64,000 nt of DNA, from assembly GCA_030068075.1 (NCBI GenBank), contig CM057825.1, forward strand, positions 82,661,123 through 82,725,122, in the 5' to 3' direction. Source of the DNA: Paguma larvata. Lineage: Eukaryota; Chordata; Mammalia; Carnivora; Viverridae. Position 1 is the first letter of the stretch. Each line of letters opens with the position of its first letter. The translations under genes were made by a program, and so were the position numbers. The notes beneath the pieces are model-generated. The model saw nothing but the letters and a program-made list of their open reading frames with translations. It made no database searches and was not told where the DNA came from. Of the stretch, positions 1 to 11,089 are shown piece by piece.

Positions 1-535
1 CCTCTTCACTGACCCAGAATATCTTGTAAAAACACAAATGTGATCATTTTTCTACTTAAAAATCTTCAATAGCTTTTAAATTTTTTTATTACTAAGACAA
101 AAAATATGTGTCATTATCTAGAAGATTCTGCATGAACTGAAACCTACTTCTCCAACCTTCTCATCACCACTTTACATTCAGATGTTGAGATAATTTAGGC
201 AGAATGGGAGTGAAATAAATCTGCAATTTACCCGGTTATACTTTTAATTCTAAGAATAGGGCACTCCCCTTTCCTCATTTTCTTGCTCACTTTGCCTCCA
301 CCCACCTCCCATTCCCTACCCCCCACCTCCCTCAGTTAGTAGTTCCTACTCATTTGTCAGAAAACAGCTGTGGTGTGACTTCTTAGAAAAACCCTCCTTG
401 GCCATCACATTTTAGGCTAATAAAGTCCCCCTGATTACCTTTATCTTACATATGACTTTTCCTTCAGAATAATTGACATAATTTGAAATTACGTGCATTT
501 TGATTGTTAGATTACTGGATAGATTTATGCTGACT
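1..535 (+). repeat. LINE L2, 3-prime part
   Basis: Sense-strand resemblance to the end of L2: a 'tgatcatttttctacttaaaa' type segment, then a C-rich 'cctccacccacctcc' stretch, then 'cttcttagaaaaaccctcct' and 'ttaccttta' motifs in the order found in L2. It is heavily diverged and has no open frame. It runs off the left edge. Family recognised from memory, so the right boundary is approximate. Confidence 0.55.
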
Positions 536-589
536 CATATGGTAGCCACTAGTCATGTATGACTATGTAAACTTAATTTAAATACAATT

Positions 590-799
590 AAAAAAAATAA
601 TGTTTATTTATTTTAGAGAGAGAGAGAAAGAGCACAAGCAGGGAAGAGGCAGAGAGACAGGGAGACACAGAATCCAAAGCAGGCTTCAGGCTCTGAGCTG
701 TCGGCACAGAGCCCAATGTGGGGAAGAACTCATGAACTGTGAGATCATGACCTGAACTGAAGTTGGACGCTTAACTGACTGAGCCACCCAGGCACCCCT
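590..799 (-). mobile_element. CAN SINE (felid tRNA-Lys type)
   Basis: Read on the minus strand it has the full plan: tRNA-like head (ggcacc...ccacccaggcacccc on the plus strand at its right end), 'gagatcatgacctga' body, GA-rich region and A-rich tail at the left. The flanks 'ttaaatacaa' and 'ttaagtacaa' are a plausible target-site duplication. It is inserted inside the hAT element. Confidence 0.9.
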
Positions 800-863
800 T
801 AAGTACAAATTTTTAAAATAACATTTCATCAGTCATACGAGCCACATTTCAAGTGCTCAATAG

Positions 864-1325
864 TGCTGCAGAAAAATCAGAGCTGAACACTAGTTAAAGT
901 GATAAGATTTTAATCAGGACTATTGCAATAAGGGAAGAGAAATCTCAACATAGAATAGGGCTCAAATCTGAATAAAACATGAACATATTGGAATTTATAG
1001 CCAAAGATCAAGGTGGGGGTTCAGTGGAAAGAGGAAACATCAGAGATACAAAGGAATTCTGATGTTCTGGGAATTGTAGCAGGATTCTTCCTGAAGGCAA
1101 GCCAGAGGGATCAAATGTCACCTGGGGTTTGGTGGAAGATGAGGAAGCCAATTAAATACTGAGAGCAATCAGATATGGAAGATGGAAGATTCTAGCTACA
1201 CCAACTCAGGAGGATTCTTGCTAAACCTGGACAACGCAGAGACAAATACAGAAATCCAAAAGTTCGGGCCAACTTGAAATGTTTGGGAAAGCCTAAGTAG
1301 AGTTTGGTCAAGGAGTGAATCTTAA
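864..1325. mobile_element. Unidentified insertion inside the hAT element
   Basis: About 460 bp separates two pieces that are contiguous in the hAT consensus. The edges read 'tcaatag' (857-863) and 'tcaatatag' (1326-1334), consistent with a short target duplication. The contents have no clear ORF or poly(A). It may be a solitary LTR or other interspersed repeat that I cannot name. Confidence 0.35.
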
Positions 1326-1404
1326 TCAATATAGTTCCTACTATATTGGACAGTACAGTTATAAAACTTTTCTATCACAGCAGGAATTCCTATTAGCAGA
1401 GGTT

Positions 1405-1500
1405 TAGACCATAAGCTCTGTGAAAGTAGAGTCAATATCTATCTGCTAAATATTAAATTCTGGTTCCTCCTAGAAGCCCAATAAATATTGGTTGCTTGTT
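1405..1500 (+). repeat. MIR/L2-type 3-prime tail fragment
   Basis: The order 'ataagctctgtgaaagtagag', a T-rich middle, then 'cccaataaatattggttg' matches the shared 3-prime end of MIR and L2 (stem of 'gctccatgagg' followed by 'caataaatatttgttg'). It is short and diverged. Confidence 0.45.
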
Positions 1501-1537
1501 ATTTAAGTGAAATCTTCCCCGGGCTTCATTTTGAGGA

Positions 1538-1587
1538 TTTTGCTTTTGTTTTTGTTTTTTTTGTTGTTGTTATTGGTGTTGTTGTTT
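1538..1587. repeat. T/GTT-rich low-complexity tract
   Basis: Dominated by T runs broken by G (ttttgtttttg, then ttgttgttgttattggtg). Simple sequence with no associated element recognised. Confidence 0.8.
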
Positions 1588-3111
1588 AATTCCATCTTAT
1601 AAAGTGATTTAACTCAAGTTCTCCTTATTGGATTTGTTCACTTCCTGAAAGACTAATGAATTCGCTCATATATTCGTGTCATCGTGGTTTAATATAACTC
1701 ACGTTGATGGTCCCATTTTCAATTCGTATTGTTCTAGAGCTCACAGCTAAAATTTTCTTAAATCTGACTCTAGGTGCTAATGATTTAGTAACATCTCAGG
1801 ATTAAGAACCTCTGTGGTTTAAGGGCAAACAATTCTCTTCAAGGGTTCCTAAATCACATCTGTCTCTCCTTTTAAATTGCAGTATCACCTTTTTCTCATG
1901 TAGATTGATTGTGGGCCAGTTGGCTTTCATCCATATCTTTAAATCAACCATGCACTGGTAAAGCTGGCAGGTTGCAGGAGGAATTCGAAACAGGGCCAAT
2001 GAAGCTATTCTTAAGTCAATCTATTTATAACCTTGAGTCAGGATTCCGCAGGAGGGACTGGAGGGGTGGCTTCACCGGAAATCTCATTTCTCTTGATTTT
2101 ACTTCTACTTTCACCGCCACGTCAAGAAGTTTCCACTAAAATATTGAGAACTTAAAACAACAACAACACTGAAAAGAAAGACAATTATTTGAATGAGTGT
2201 GGGATCCAGATTCCTGACTGCTTTGAAATAAATTGAACTGTCAAAGGGGCCCTGGAGAGTTTATATCTGATCTACCCGCTAAGGCTAAACACAGTTTGGC
2301 ACCTTCCATGGCCCGATGTTAGAATCATGGTAAATGAACCTCAGACATTTTCTGGAATGCCGCAGAAATCAAAACAATTAGGGTATAGAAGATGCCAATA
2401 AAAGAAGATTAACTTTGGCAAATACAACTTTACATATCAGTGCCATCGGTGGGGATAAAAGTTCACAAAGGAATGTCCAGAGCATCTATTACTTTGGTAG
2501 AACTTAGACATTCTTTTTGGACCAGGTATAAATAAGAGGTGTTTGTTCCCAGCATGTCCTAAATTATCCGCAAATAATCTTTCCATTATCGCCGTTGGGC
2601 AAAACAACAAGATGAACTAGAGGATCGGATTGACAGGAGAGATTTAAGCACCTCCAGGGCAGCTCAAACAAAAAAGCCAGTTGTATTAAAACTACTTATT
2701 AATAAGTAGTTTTGTATAGTCTATTGGGAAGAAGAACTTCAGCAATTTAAAAAAAAATGAAGAACTTTGGACATCGCAGTACAAGAAATGTGTTATTCTT
2801 TCCAATTAACACCGGGTACCTTGGTTTAAGAACACTAGCTTCAGAGTATAGATGAGATCTGGGAGTAATAGAGTATAAAATGAGCAGAATGTACATTATA
2901 AATGTTTGATTGCTGAGTCTAAACAGAAAAAATGGTATGCTTTGTTTTGCTTATTTTGCTTGTTTATTTTGCTATAGCCTTGGTTAAAAGGATTAGAAGT
3001 TAATATGAAAAAGTAGCTATCTGCTGCTATTTGTGAATTGTTATTTCTAATTATGCATGGAATAAACGTATAACTTTTCTATATAGATGTTATTCTTTAG
3101 TGTTAGGTATT
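1588..3111. other. Single-copy AT-rich DNA, no gene seen
   Basis: No repeat family or coding frame recognised. The open frames near 1.8-2.1 kb are short and lack any familiar protein pattern. A perfect 26-bp palindrome lies at 2688-2713. The stretch 1990-2130 has several CpGs and a 'ctatttata' MEF2-like site, so part of it could be regulatory; this is only inference. Confidence 0.6.
2688..2713. repeat. 26-bp perfect palindrome
   Basis: The left half aaaactacttatt (2688-2700) is followed directly by its exact reverse complement (2701-2713), with no spacer. It can form a cruciform or a hairpin without an unpaired loop except by end bases. Confidence 0.95.
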
Positions 3112-3217
3112 TTATTCTCAATTAGCTTTATAAATCCCAAATTAACCAACTCTGTTGGTTAATTTTATGGTGTTATATCATTCATTCCCAATTAGCCTTA
3201 TGAAGTCCAAATTAACC
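3112..3217. repeat. Imperfect 71-bp tandem duplication with hairpin
   Basis: Sequence at 3113-3146 recurs at 3184-3217 with about 4 differences (caattagctttataaat versus caattagccttatgaag). Between them is a perfect 12-bp stem, aaattaaccaac (3139-3150) and gttggttaattt (3154-3165), with a 3-nt loop. The second copy keeps only the first arm of the stem. Confidence 0.8.
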
Positions 3218-3352
3218 GATAGTTATGACAAAGTAAATTTTAGATAACTCTTAAGTCCTAAATATACTAAATATTGTATTTAGGTTGGAAGAGTTTAGAG
3301 AAAAAGAAAAGAAAGCGTACCAATGAAATATGTAGTCATAAGTCTACTATCA

Positions 3353-3480
3353 GGGGGCCTTGTGTGGCTCAGGTGGTTAAAGGTTTGACTCTGGATTTCA
3401 GCTCAGGTCATGATCTCATGGTTCATAAGTTTGAGCCCCATGTCTGGTTGTACTCTGGCAGTGTGGAGCCTGCTTGGGAT

Positions 3481-3518
<38 letters not shown>

Positions 3519-3546
3519 AAAGTAAACAAATAAACTTAAAAAAAAA
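3353..3546 (+). mobile_element. CAN SINE (felid tRNA-Lys type)
   Basis: Begins ggggccttgtgtggctcagg, continues 'gctcaggtcatgatctcatgg', a (CT)n run at about 3483-3515, and an A-rich tail. The target duplication is clear: agtctactatca (3341-3352) and agtctactacca (3547-3558). The head is mutated relative to younger copies here. Confidence 0.95.
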
Positions 3547-3558
3547 AGTCTACTACCA

Positions 3559-5065
3559 TTCAACTAACCACCCCACTCTGACAATATGGTGCCTTCAGAA
3601 GCTTATTTCTTTATTAGTATTTTACATGAATCTGCAAGGCAGTAGATAAAGTTAAGAATAGGGACTTTTGAGTAAGCCAGCACCAGCTGTAAACTTATTC
3701 TGCAGTTAACTAGATTAATTACACGGCCTTTCTCATGCTTTATATCTAATAAATGAATCTGTTTATTTTCCAGGGTCATCGGTAAGCCTTCAAAAAGGTG
3801 ATACACAGAAAGGCACCTATCATATTGGTTCCTAATAGGCACCTGCTAGATGAAAATATCATTTCTAAGAAAATGAATTATGTTTTCTGATTGGAAAATT
3901 ATTATATAATATGTGTATGACTTAGATTTAGATGACTACTGAAAAATGTGTAGTTAACATAACTTTAAAAAGTACGTAGCATTGGAGGAAATGTCTCTTG
4001 GGAAACCATACTTACCTGCCCCCACATTCAACAGATTTGATCAATATCTGGATATTTCCAAAAGCACAGACCAAATCTTGCTTTGAAATTGATCTTATTC
4101 TAGTAGTTATTGAGGTATTTAAAATTATGGAGAAATATTTTAGTGGCATAGATATATCAAGAAATGAGGACAATGTTAAGGTTGAAGAGTATCTTCCAAT
4201 TTTAACAAAAATGTTTCTGGACCCAGTCTACTTTTTCAAAGCCTGAAATAATTGTTTCTGGCCAAACCGATACATTTAGGAAGGGTTAATGATGAAGTAA
4301 AGATCTTGTATGGGATCATATTCGCTAGTTTTAAAAAATTACTCAAGAGCAGCTTGGAGATTTGTCTTTTTTCTGAATTGCCCAACTTCGTGTATATATG
4401 CAGAGCAACGAAAATAATGAATATTTAGCAAAGAGTTGAGAATAACTACAAAGCAGATGAATTTTCACATCAGTGGCTAAACACTTTAAAAATATATCTA
4501 TATTCTAAATGCAGTTAGTGTTTGTCACTCTCTGGTATATTGAGTAAATCTGTATTTGAGAAGTTTCTTGATAGAGGCATATTATGTCCCCACTATTTAA
4601 AACCCAACATTCATACATTATATAAACAGTGAATTATAACAGACCTTATTTGTGCTGAAAGAAACATACTGTGGGCATAGTATTTCCCAGAAAACGACAC
4701 TGCTGGAAAAATAATTTTGCATCAAACACACAAACGAATATTGGTACCAAAAATGGCTCTTTCAGAACACCCCCTTTACCAAGGCCCCAACTCAATAGGA
4801 CAAGGTTTTGGCAGAACGATCATTTGTGTTTTCTAAAAGAAGCCACTTTGTGTCAATTAAGTCTTTCTTCTTTCTTCTTCTTTTCTTGGTTAACCGATGG
4901 AGGCCAAGTACCCTTTCTAGCTTGAAAAGAAACATGGCTGCTGGCTTGAGACCTAGTCCACCAAGAATTGGCTTATAACTCACTTCATTAGTTGATATTA
5001 TTTCAAAAATGAGGAACGATCGGTAATAATGCTGACAAACAGCTACTATGACACAATTCTAAATT
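3559..5065. other. Single-copy DNA, no gene seen
   Basis: AT-rich sequence without recognised repeats. The open frame at 3998-4246 (+) has no signal, domain or codon pattern that I recognise and no flanking splice or promoter context. The frames at 4671-4925 (+) and 4792-4983 (-) overlap on opposite strands and look like chance. Confidence 0.6.
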
Positions 5066-5078
5066 ATCTGCCCTGACT

Positions 5079-5112
<34 letters not shown>

Positions 5113-5206
5113 TGTAAGATTGAATATGTTCCAAATCTACTTATGGCTATCAGGCTTCACATAGTCACCTTTGCTGCCAATGTCATGTCATCTACCTATG
5201 ACTGTT
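5066..5206 (-). mobile_element. Possible short retrocopy with poly(T)
   Basis: A run of about 30 T at 5080-5109 is followed by roughly 80 bp of ordinary sequence. The edges atctgccctgactgttt (5066-5082) and atctacctatgactgttt (5189-5206) are similar, as expected for a target duplication around a minus-strand insertion with its poly(A) on the left. The source RNA is unknown and there is no AATAAA next to the tail. Confidence 0.35.
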
Positions 5207-5229
5207 TGTTGTTGTTGTTGTTGTTGTTT
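5205..5229. repeat. (GTT)n microsatellite
   Basis: Seven to eight GTT units in a row directly after 'gactgttt'. Confidence 0.9.
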
Positions 5230-7456
5230 TATATTTTTAGCTGATTGGTTTCTTGGTCTCTAATTTGTAGAGCCAATTTTTCCCTTCTCCAAGACTCCTA
5301 CACTTAGCACTCTGCCATTTACCGCTGATGTGGAACCTTGTCAAAAATGCTTTCAAAATCAAGTATTTCATGAGAAATCGTGTGGCATGTCACAGAAACA
5401 TTTTTATATTTTATCCACAACTAATTACTTTTCATGGCTTTACAGAAAGCCATAGATTTTAAAGGTGAACAGAGTTAAGTATGCCCTCTATTTTAAGGAT
5501 GAACAGAGTAAATATAAGGTCTGGAGGCTATATCCTAAAATAAAAAGAATAATGATTGTATATTTTGATATTCGAGATGAATAAATAGCTAGTATCATTA
5601 GAAAACATATTTTAAGGATTGCAACATTTGGCCAATTCATAAAATAATAGAACAAGAAATGCTTCACATTTCGTCAGTTTTTCTACACAGAGGAAAAATA
5701 TCATGTCCCTTATTTTTTTAATGCCACCAGGTAAAAGTTTTCCATATGTTAAATGCTCAACCAATCTCAGAAACATAAGCTTATACTCTCAAGAATGGGA
5801 CCTTACTAGATACTTCATTTAAACACAAATTAATGCTATATGAATTAAAGTAATTTTGAATTGAACCAATTTATTGTTAAGCATGATAAAATGTTTGATG
5901 CAGAAGGCAGGATCCAGTTAGAACCATGAAGACTATCATTTAGTGGCCCACACAATTAGTAGAGTATTTAATCTTTTCTTTTTTTTCCCCTTGAAATGTT
6001 AACTGGAACCAAAGGTCCTACAGAGTTAGTAAGGTAAACAAAACTATTAGACAAAATATCAGTTCAGATATAAGATTGATATGATGTTAAAAAAATAAAA
6101 CAAAACAAAAATATTATGACCTTATATTTCACTCCTGCGGTATCTATTACAACCTAAAAAAATGTTCCCCAAATTCTGTTCCACAGAGCACCCAAGATTG
6201 CCACACGGGAGAAAAAGCTACTACATTTAAGTCAGTTTGCGTAATGCTGCAGGCTATATCTCTGCCTTAGACATGCAGATTAACATATTCATATAAGTAT
6301 ATTTAACTGTGTTGGGAATGATAGTTTCCTCACATATTTAAGCACAGAAGGCTTTTGGTAGAGTTTCTAATAGCATCTTACAAGACTGTCTTGTAAAAAA
6401 TTCACATTGGGAAATGTTGGCTAGGTCTAAAGCTTCACCTTTTGGAATATAATTTGTCATTAATTTTAATTTCAATAAATTCAAATAAATTGTTTTTTCC
6501 ATCTCTTGTGTGTTCCACAGAACAAGAATTTTTATTTGTCTAAACAGGTGAAGATAGAGAATAGACATGGGAGAGCATAAAGTCATAATTTATTTGTCCC
6601 TAAAATTATACATACATTTTCTTTTCATCTTTCCTTTTCATAGAAATTTTCCATAACAATATTTTTTATAATTAATTGTTCACAATGTACAAATAGATAG
6701 ATCATCCTACGGAAAGACAAAGCAAGAATGTTGAGCCCGTACAGGTGATTTACTGTATAAGTAAAATAAAACTTATACAAAGCTAATCTGAAATTTAGAT
6801 AATACATAATTGTTATTATTCTACAGGGTTCAGCATAAATTATAACAGTTAAGCTCAATTGCTGGTATTAAAATTACTGGTATATAATCGCACATATTTG
6901 AAGTTTTCTATTTCTTATCTATTATCTATAAATAGTATTAATATATTTTCCTAACCATTGTTAAAATTTAACTGATTTCATTTGCATGTTTTCCCACATT
7001 TGGGGTAAGAAAGTAAAATTTTCTAATCAGTCATCAGAGTTTGCTAAGCATTCAGGTTTTTTTTGCCTAGAATCACCCATACTCAGTGAGTGCCATGATC
7101 GACTCTGCCCTATTCTCCTCCACGTGGCAGATTGAGGGTTGAGGAACAAAGCTATTGTTTGGACACCAGCAAGAATGAAATTCATTATTATACCCTGTGA
7201 TGGGAAGAGATACAGATGTCTTTATTTTAATTAAAAGATATTTATATAGTTTTAATAGTGAGACGGTTTAACCGATCCAGTTCAACAACCTGTAGACTGT
7301 GCCTCTTCTGTGCAATATTCTATGCTCAAAATTTACAACTCTGGTCAAGTGTCGCTGGAAGAGTTCCTCCTCGTTTCCAGCCCCTGCCCATGTTTCATTG
7401 ATACTTTAGCAGGGCTATAATTTATCACAGGTTGCTTTTCTCTCATGACAGTTCTT
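5230..7456. other. Single-copy DNA, no gene seen
   Basis: Long AT-rich stretch without repeats that I can name. Short open frames at 6338-6586 and 6625-6858 (both minus) are lysine/leucine/isoleucine-rich, as expected from AT-rich noncoding DNA. No promoter, poly(A) or splice arrangement supports a gene. Confidence 0.6.
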
Positions 7457-7466
7457 GACATCTATT

Positions 7467-7660
7467 TATTTTTATTTTATTTTATATATTTGTAGTATAT
7501 TTACCTATTTTGAGAGAAAAAGAGGCAGGAGGGGCTGCGAGAGAGGGATAAAGAGGGAATCCCAAGCAGAGCCAGATATGTGACTCGAACTCACAAACCA
7601 TGAGATCGTGACCTGAGCTGACGTCAAATGGTTGACCATTGAGCCACTCAGGCACCCTCC
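7467..7660 (-). mobile_element. CAN SINE, diverged
   Basis: Minus-strand copy: 'gagccactcaggcaccc' head at the right end, 'ccatgagatcgtgacctgag' body, GA-rich middle, T/A-rich tail at left. Flanks share only 'atctatt', so the target duplication is weak. More diverged than most copies in the window. Confidence 0.88.
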
Positions 7661-8981
7661 AAATATCTATTCCTATGTGTGGACATTAAGAAGATCCACA
7701 CATGGATAGAATGTGGACATGGACCTTTTATGACGTGGGACAGCTTTTTCTTTACTGGGGTAGTGAGAAATAAGATATAAGAGTACATGGAAATACAGGA
7801 CTAATGGAAACAGCGACACGTTCTCCAGAGTCTCCGTTCTCTTCTCTCACAAAGGTATCCCCCAGTCGGGAGAGAACAAAGGTTGAAAACAATGTTTTTG
7901 AAAGGAGATTTGAATCATGACTCAAGGAAATCTCTCAAAGCACCAATAGTTCCATAAAATGATGACAATACAGAGAAGGATTAGGAAGGAATAATCATGT
8001 AGTGCCTCTTTATAAAATATTATCAGTTCAAATGAAAGTGAACGAAATAGGTGCTTTCACCTAATTTATTACTTCTTAGCTAAATTTAAAACTAGTGAAC
8101 CTCTTATAAACGTGTTCTAAATTTAACATTTTATTTCTGCACCATTATTTGAATAAAGATTGCAAGTCTTTAATCTTGCTGGCTTGAAAACAAAATCATT
8201 TGGTAACAGCGTTTTAAGCAGGAGCACTATAGCTCTCTTTCAGAAAAACATGATGCAGCAGAAAAGATCAAACATTACAGGGAAGTTCTTTTTCCTCTTT
8301 TTGAAAGCTGATGCCCATGGCTTTCACTAATTGAAAATTTTCTTTACAAAAACAAGCCTGTAGGCAGTCTATTTGCAGCCGGGAGCATTAACTGCACATC
8401 GCTGTAACTTCCTGCTTTTAGAAACTTACTAAGAGATCAATGGAACTGGATACTGACAATATGAGGTGGACTTCACTAATTTGTAATGACATGGGCGTGC
8501 AGAAAAACAAGTAATTACCTAGCCATTATCTTTCATAGTTTCGAGTGACACAACTTGACACTAACATTATCCATGAATAAAAGATAAGAAAAAAATGTGG
8601 TGGTCATTAACATGGAAAACACTTATGGTTCATTTTTACTGAGTATTTTCAATATGATAACTTTCACAGGTTAACTATATAAGTATATATATATATATAT
8701 GTGTAAAATTATTGCTATTGACATTCCAATGTTAACCCCAGAAAGTGTCCTTGTTAGACGTATCAAAGATGTCATTAGATGAAATGTTTAATAATATTAC
8801 CTCCAAATATTTTATCAATTTTAGTCTTCACGAGTCAGCCTCAGAAACCATCAAGAGAATAAAAGGACAGTTCTAATTTGCTTACGCTTGGGGAAAAGAT
8901 TTTGTTTTGTTTTTACTTTTATGTTTTACATATAATTTTAAGCCCCACATTGCTGATGTATTTCAAAATCTTTGAAGTAAA
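7661..8981. other. Single-copy DNA, possible conserved segment
   Basis: No repeats apart from a (TA)n tract at about 8682-8700. The part 8160-8470 has balanced composition, homeodomain-like 'ctaattga' and no repeat signature, so it could be a conserved non-coding element; this cannot be tested without alignment. Confidence 0.45.
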
Positions 8982-8993
8982 ACCATATAGCAA

Positions 8994-9029
<36 letters not shown>

Positions 9030-9526
9030 ATACAGGCAAATGGATTTTTTGTTGTTTGTAAGTCCAAATTGTCCTCTTTCATTATATTTAGGTGAATGAA
9101 ACCTGAATTTCAGATCAAAGACTGGAGCTTGGCCTCTAGGAGAAAATTGTACATAAGGGTGGTGGCTTTTCACTTTCTTCGATGGATTCAAATGAATTAT
9201 AAACATTGATAAAAAAATCACATTTTATTAGATTTACATTTAATTGAATGGCAATGTGCTCTTTCCTCATCTTTTTCTCTTTCTTCAGATCATATTCGAA
9301 AGCTTATTTTTAAATAAAAATAATCGTTTTGTTTAAAATACTAGTGAATGTCAGTGAATTCAACAACAAAAAAGTAATATTAAAAGGAAAAACAAAATTC
9401 TCAGCACTCAAAAATAGCCATAAAAATGTTTTGGTGCAGTTCCTCCCAATCTGTTGTCTAGGAAGATGGAGGCATCTCTATTCTCTCTGTGACAGCTGGA
9501 AAAAGTCTTCACACCATATGGAAACG
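8982..9526 (-). mobile_element. Poly(T) tract, possible minus-strand retrocopy
   Basis: About 30 T at 8996-9025 suggests a poly(A) tail of a minus-strand insertion. A frame running toward the tail on the minus strand (9221-9026) has no familiar protein pattern. Possible duplicated edges are accatatagcaacc (8982-8995) and accatatggaaacg (9513-9526), 11 of 14 identical. The source was not identified; a plain A-tract is the alternative. Confidence 0.3.
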
Positions 9527-9559
9527 CATGAGTCACTCCCCCCTCACAACCCCCGCTGG

Positions 9560-9700
9560 GGCCCATTCGCACTCAAAGTAAACTCCAATATTCTTTCCTC
9601 ATGCCACAAGGCCCTGCCTGATTTAACTGTCTACTCACCCTCTGACCCCAGGACTCTTACAGGGAGCTGTGAGACTATCTGTGGCTAGTCCCACAGACTG
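9560..9700 (+). repeat. LINE L2 fragment
   Basis: 'aaagtaaactccaatattct' followed by 'ccacaaggccctgcctga' and 'ctctgaccccaggactc' follows the order of a well-conserved part of L2 upstream of its 3-prime end. No open frame. Confidence 0.5.
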
Positions 9701-9757
9701 GCCCATCAGTTCTTTACACCGTGACCCCCCAACTCCCTACTTTGGCATCATCTAAGT

Positions 9758-9860
9758 GGACCAAACTGCTCTAGTTTATCTGGGACTGTCCCTGTTTTAA
9801 ATCTGAGAGCTGCACACTCCAGGAACACTGTCAGCACTTGGCAAACAGGATATGCCCAGA
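9758..9860 (+). repeat. Possible old MER-type repeat fragment
   Basis: 'gtttatctgggactgtccc', then 'gttttaaatctgagagctgcac', then 'ggcaaacagga' resembles a dispersed mammalian medium-reiteration repeat with a 'ctgggactgtcccggttttagcac' core. I cannot assign a family name with confidence. Confidence 0.3.
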
Positions 9861-10634
9861 ACAAGGATATTAATTACACTCTGAACATGCTAGTCATTTT
9901 AGACATATTAGCCTTTGAATAATAATTGCCCTTAAGCCCATTGCTCTTAAGTTGTGTTTCACTGGACAATCTGTTGATGTTATATATTTCCCACTGATCT
10001 GGAATCTCATGTTTACTAACAAAATCAAAGTGAGAAATTCACTAGACTGGTTTTGGGTTATATAGGCTCATCCATTAACCTATACGTCTATGTTACATAT
10101 AGTACCATACTTTTTAAGTTACTGTGGCTTTCTGATATGTTATAAAATGTAAAGATGGAAGTGTCCTCATTATTTTTATTTTCGCTATGCTATTTTTGTT
10201 CACTTATTTTTAAGATGAATTTCCAAATAATTTTGTCCAGTTATAAATATATCATATTGGAACGTAAGTTTGAATTATGTAGAATGCACAACTTAGCTTG
10301 AAAAATGCCTGCTGTTATGATATTCAAATCACTCACTCAGAAACACATATATATCCATGCAATTTTTCAAATTATCTTTATGATTTTTAATAATGTATTG
10401 GGAAATTTTTATAGGTTCAAAGCAGTTTTACCTACAATTTAGTTTTAATTGATTTTCCATCGATAATTTTCTACTGTTTTAGTAAAAAGTTATGTTCAAT
10501 TAGATATTTTATTTTCATTTTCAAATTTATATTTTTCTTGTCTTATTTCTTTGACTAGAATTCCAGAATCATGCTATTTAAACAATGACTATATAGTTAT
10601 CGCTATAATGTCTCTTTTTCTTACCAGAAGTAAT
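9861..10634. other. AT-rich single-copy DNA
   Basis: No repeats, genes or signals recognised. Long T/A-rich runs only. Confidence 0.6.
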
Positions 10635-10651
10635 TTAAATAGACTGAATCT

Positions 10652-10785
10652 GGGGCGCCTGGGTGGCTCAGTCGGTTAAGCGTCTAACTTCAGCTCAGGT
10701 CATGATCTCACGGTTTGTGAGTTTGAGCCCCGTGTCGGGTTCTGTGCTGACATTTCGGAGCCTGGAGCCTGCTTCAGATTCTGTG

Positions 10786-10839
<54 letters not shown>

Positions 10840-10891
10840 CCTCTTCTGTTCATACTCTGTCTCTCTCAAAAGTAAATAAACATTTAAAAAA
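10652..10891 (+). mobile_element. CAN SINE, well preserved
   Basis: Head ggggcgcctgggtggctcag with an A-box-like 'tggctcagtcggtt' and a B-box-like 'gtttgagcc', as in a tRNA-Lys-type pol III promoter. A (CT)n run of about 45 bp, then 'aagtaaataaacatttaaaa'. Target duplication ttaaatagactgaatc (10635-10650) and ttaaaatagactgaatc (10892-10908). One of the younger copies here. Confidence 0.97.
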
Positions 10892-11089
10892 TTAAAATAG
10901 ACTGAATCATATACTAAGATACTAAGACTAAGGAAGTCAAGCAGTTGTGATTTTCCACTTAGTGATGATAATTTTTTAACTATCTGTTTCAAAATGTGTT
11001 TCCTTTTCATGTATCCCATTTTTATGTAAAAACTGCTTTTCTACAAGCCAAGGCACACATTAACTCAGTGTGTTAAGAAATTTTAAACA

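Larger units (their letters stand above)
528..1399. mobile_element. Ancient hAT-Charlie-type element, split by two insertions
   Basis: The arm 'ggtagccactagtcatg' at 541-557 and 'gagccacatttcaagtgctc' near 839-858 belong to one short non-autonomous hAT repeat. Its other end, 'actatattggacag' plus a 'ttctatcacagcagg' motif, sits at 1338-1385. The pieces are separated by a SINE (590-799) and by an unidentified segment (864-1325). I am sure of the repeat type, not of the exact MER subfamily name. Confidence 0.55.

Noticed and set aside
10652..10740. SINE heads as functional tRNA genes
   Set aside because: They keep A- and B-box-like motifs but cannot fold as a complete tRNA and are followed by SINE bodies.
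10774..11019. Minus-strand frame ending in an RE repeat
   Set aside because: Crosses the (CT)n part of a CAN SINE; an artefact of simple sequence.
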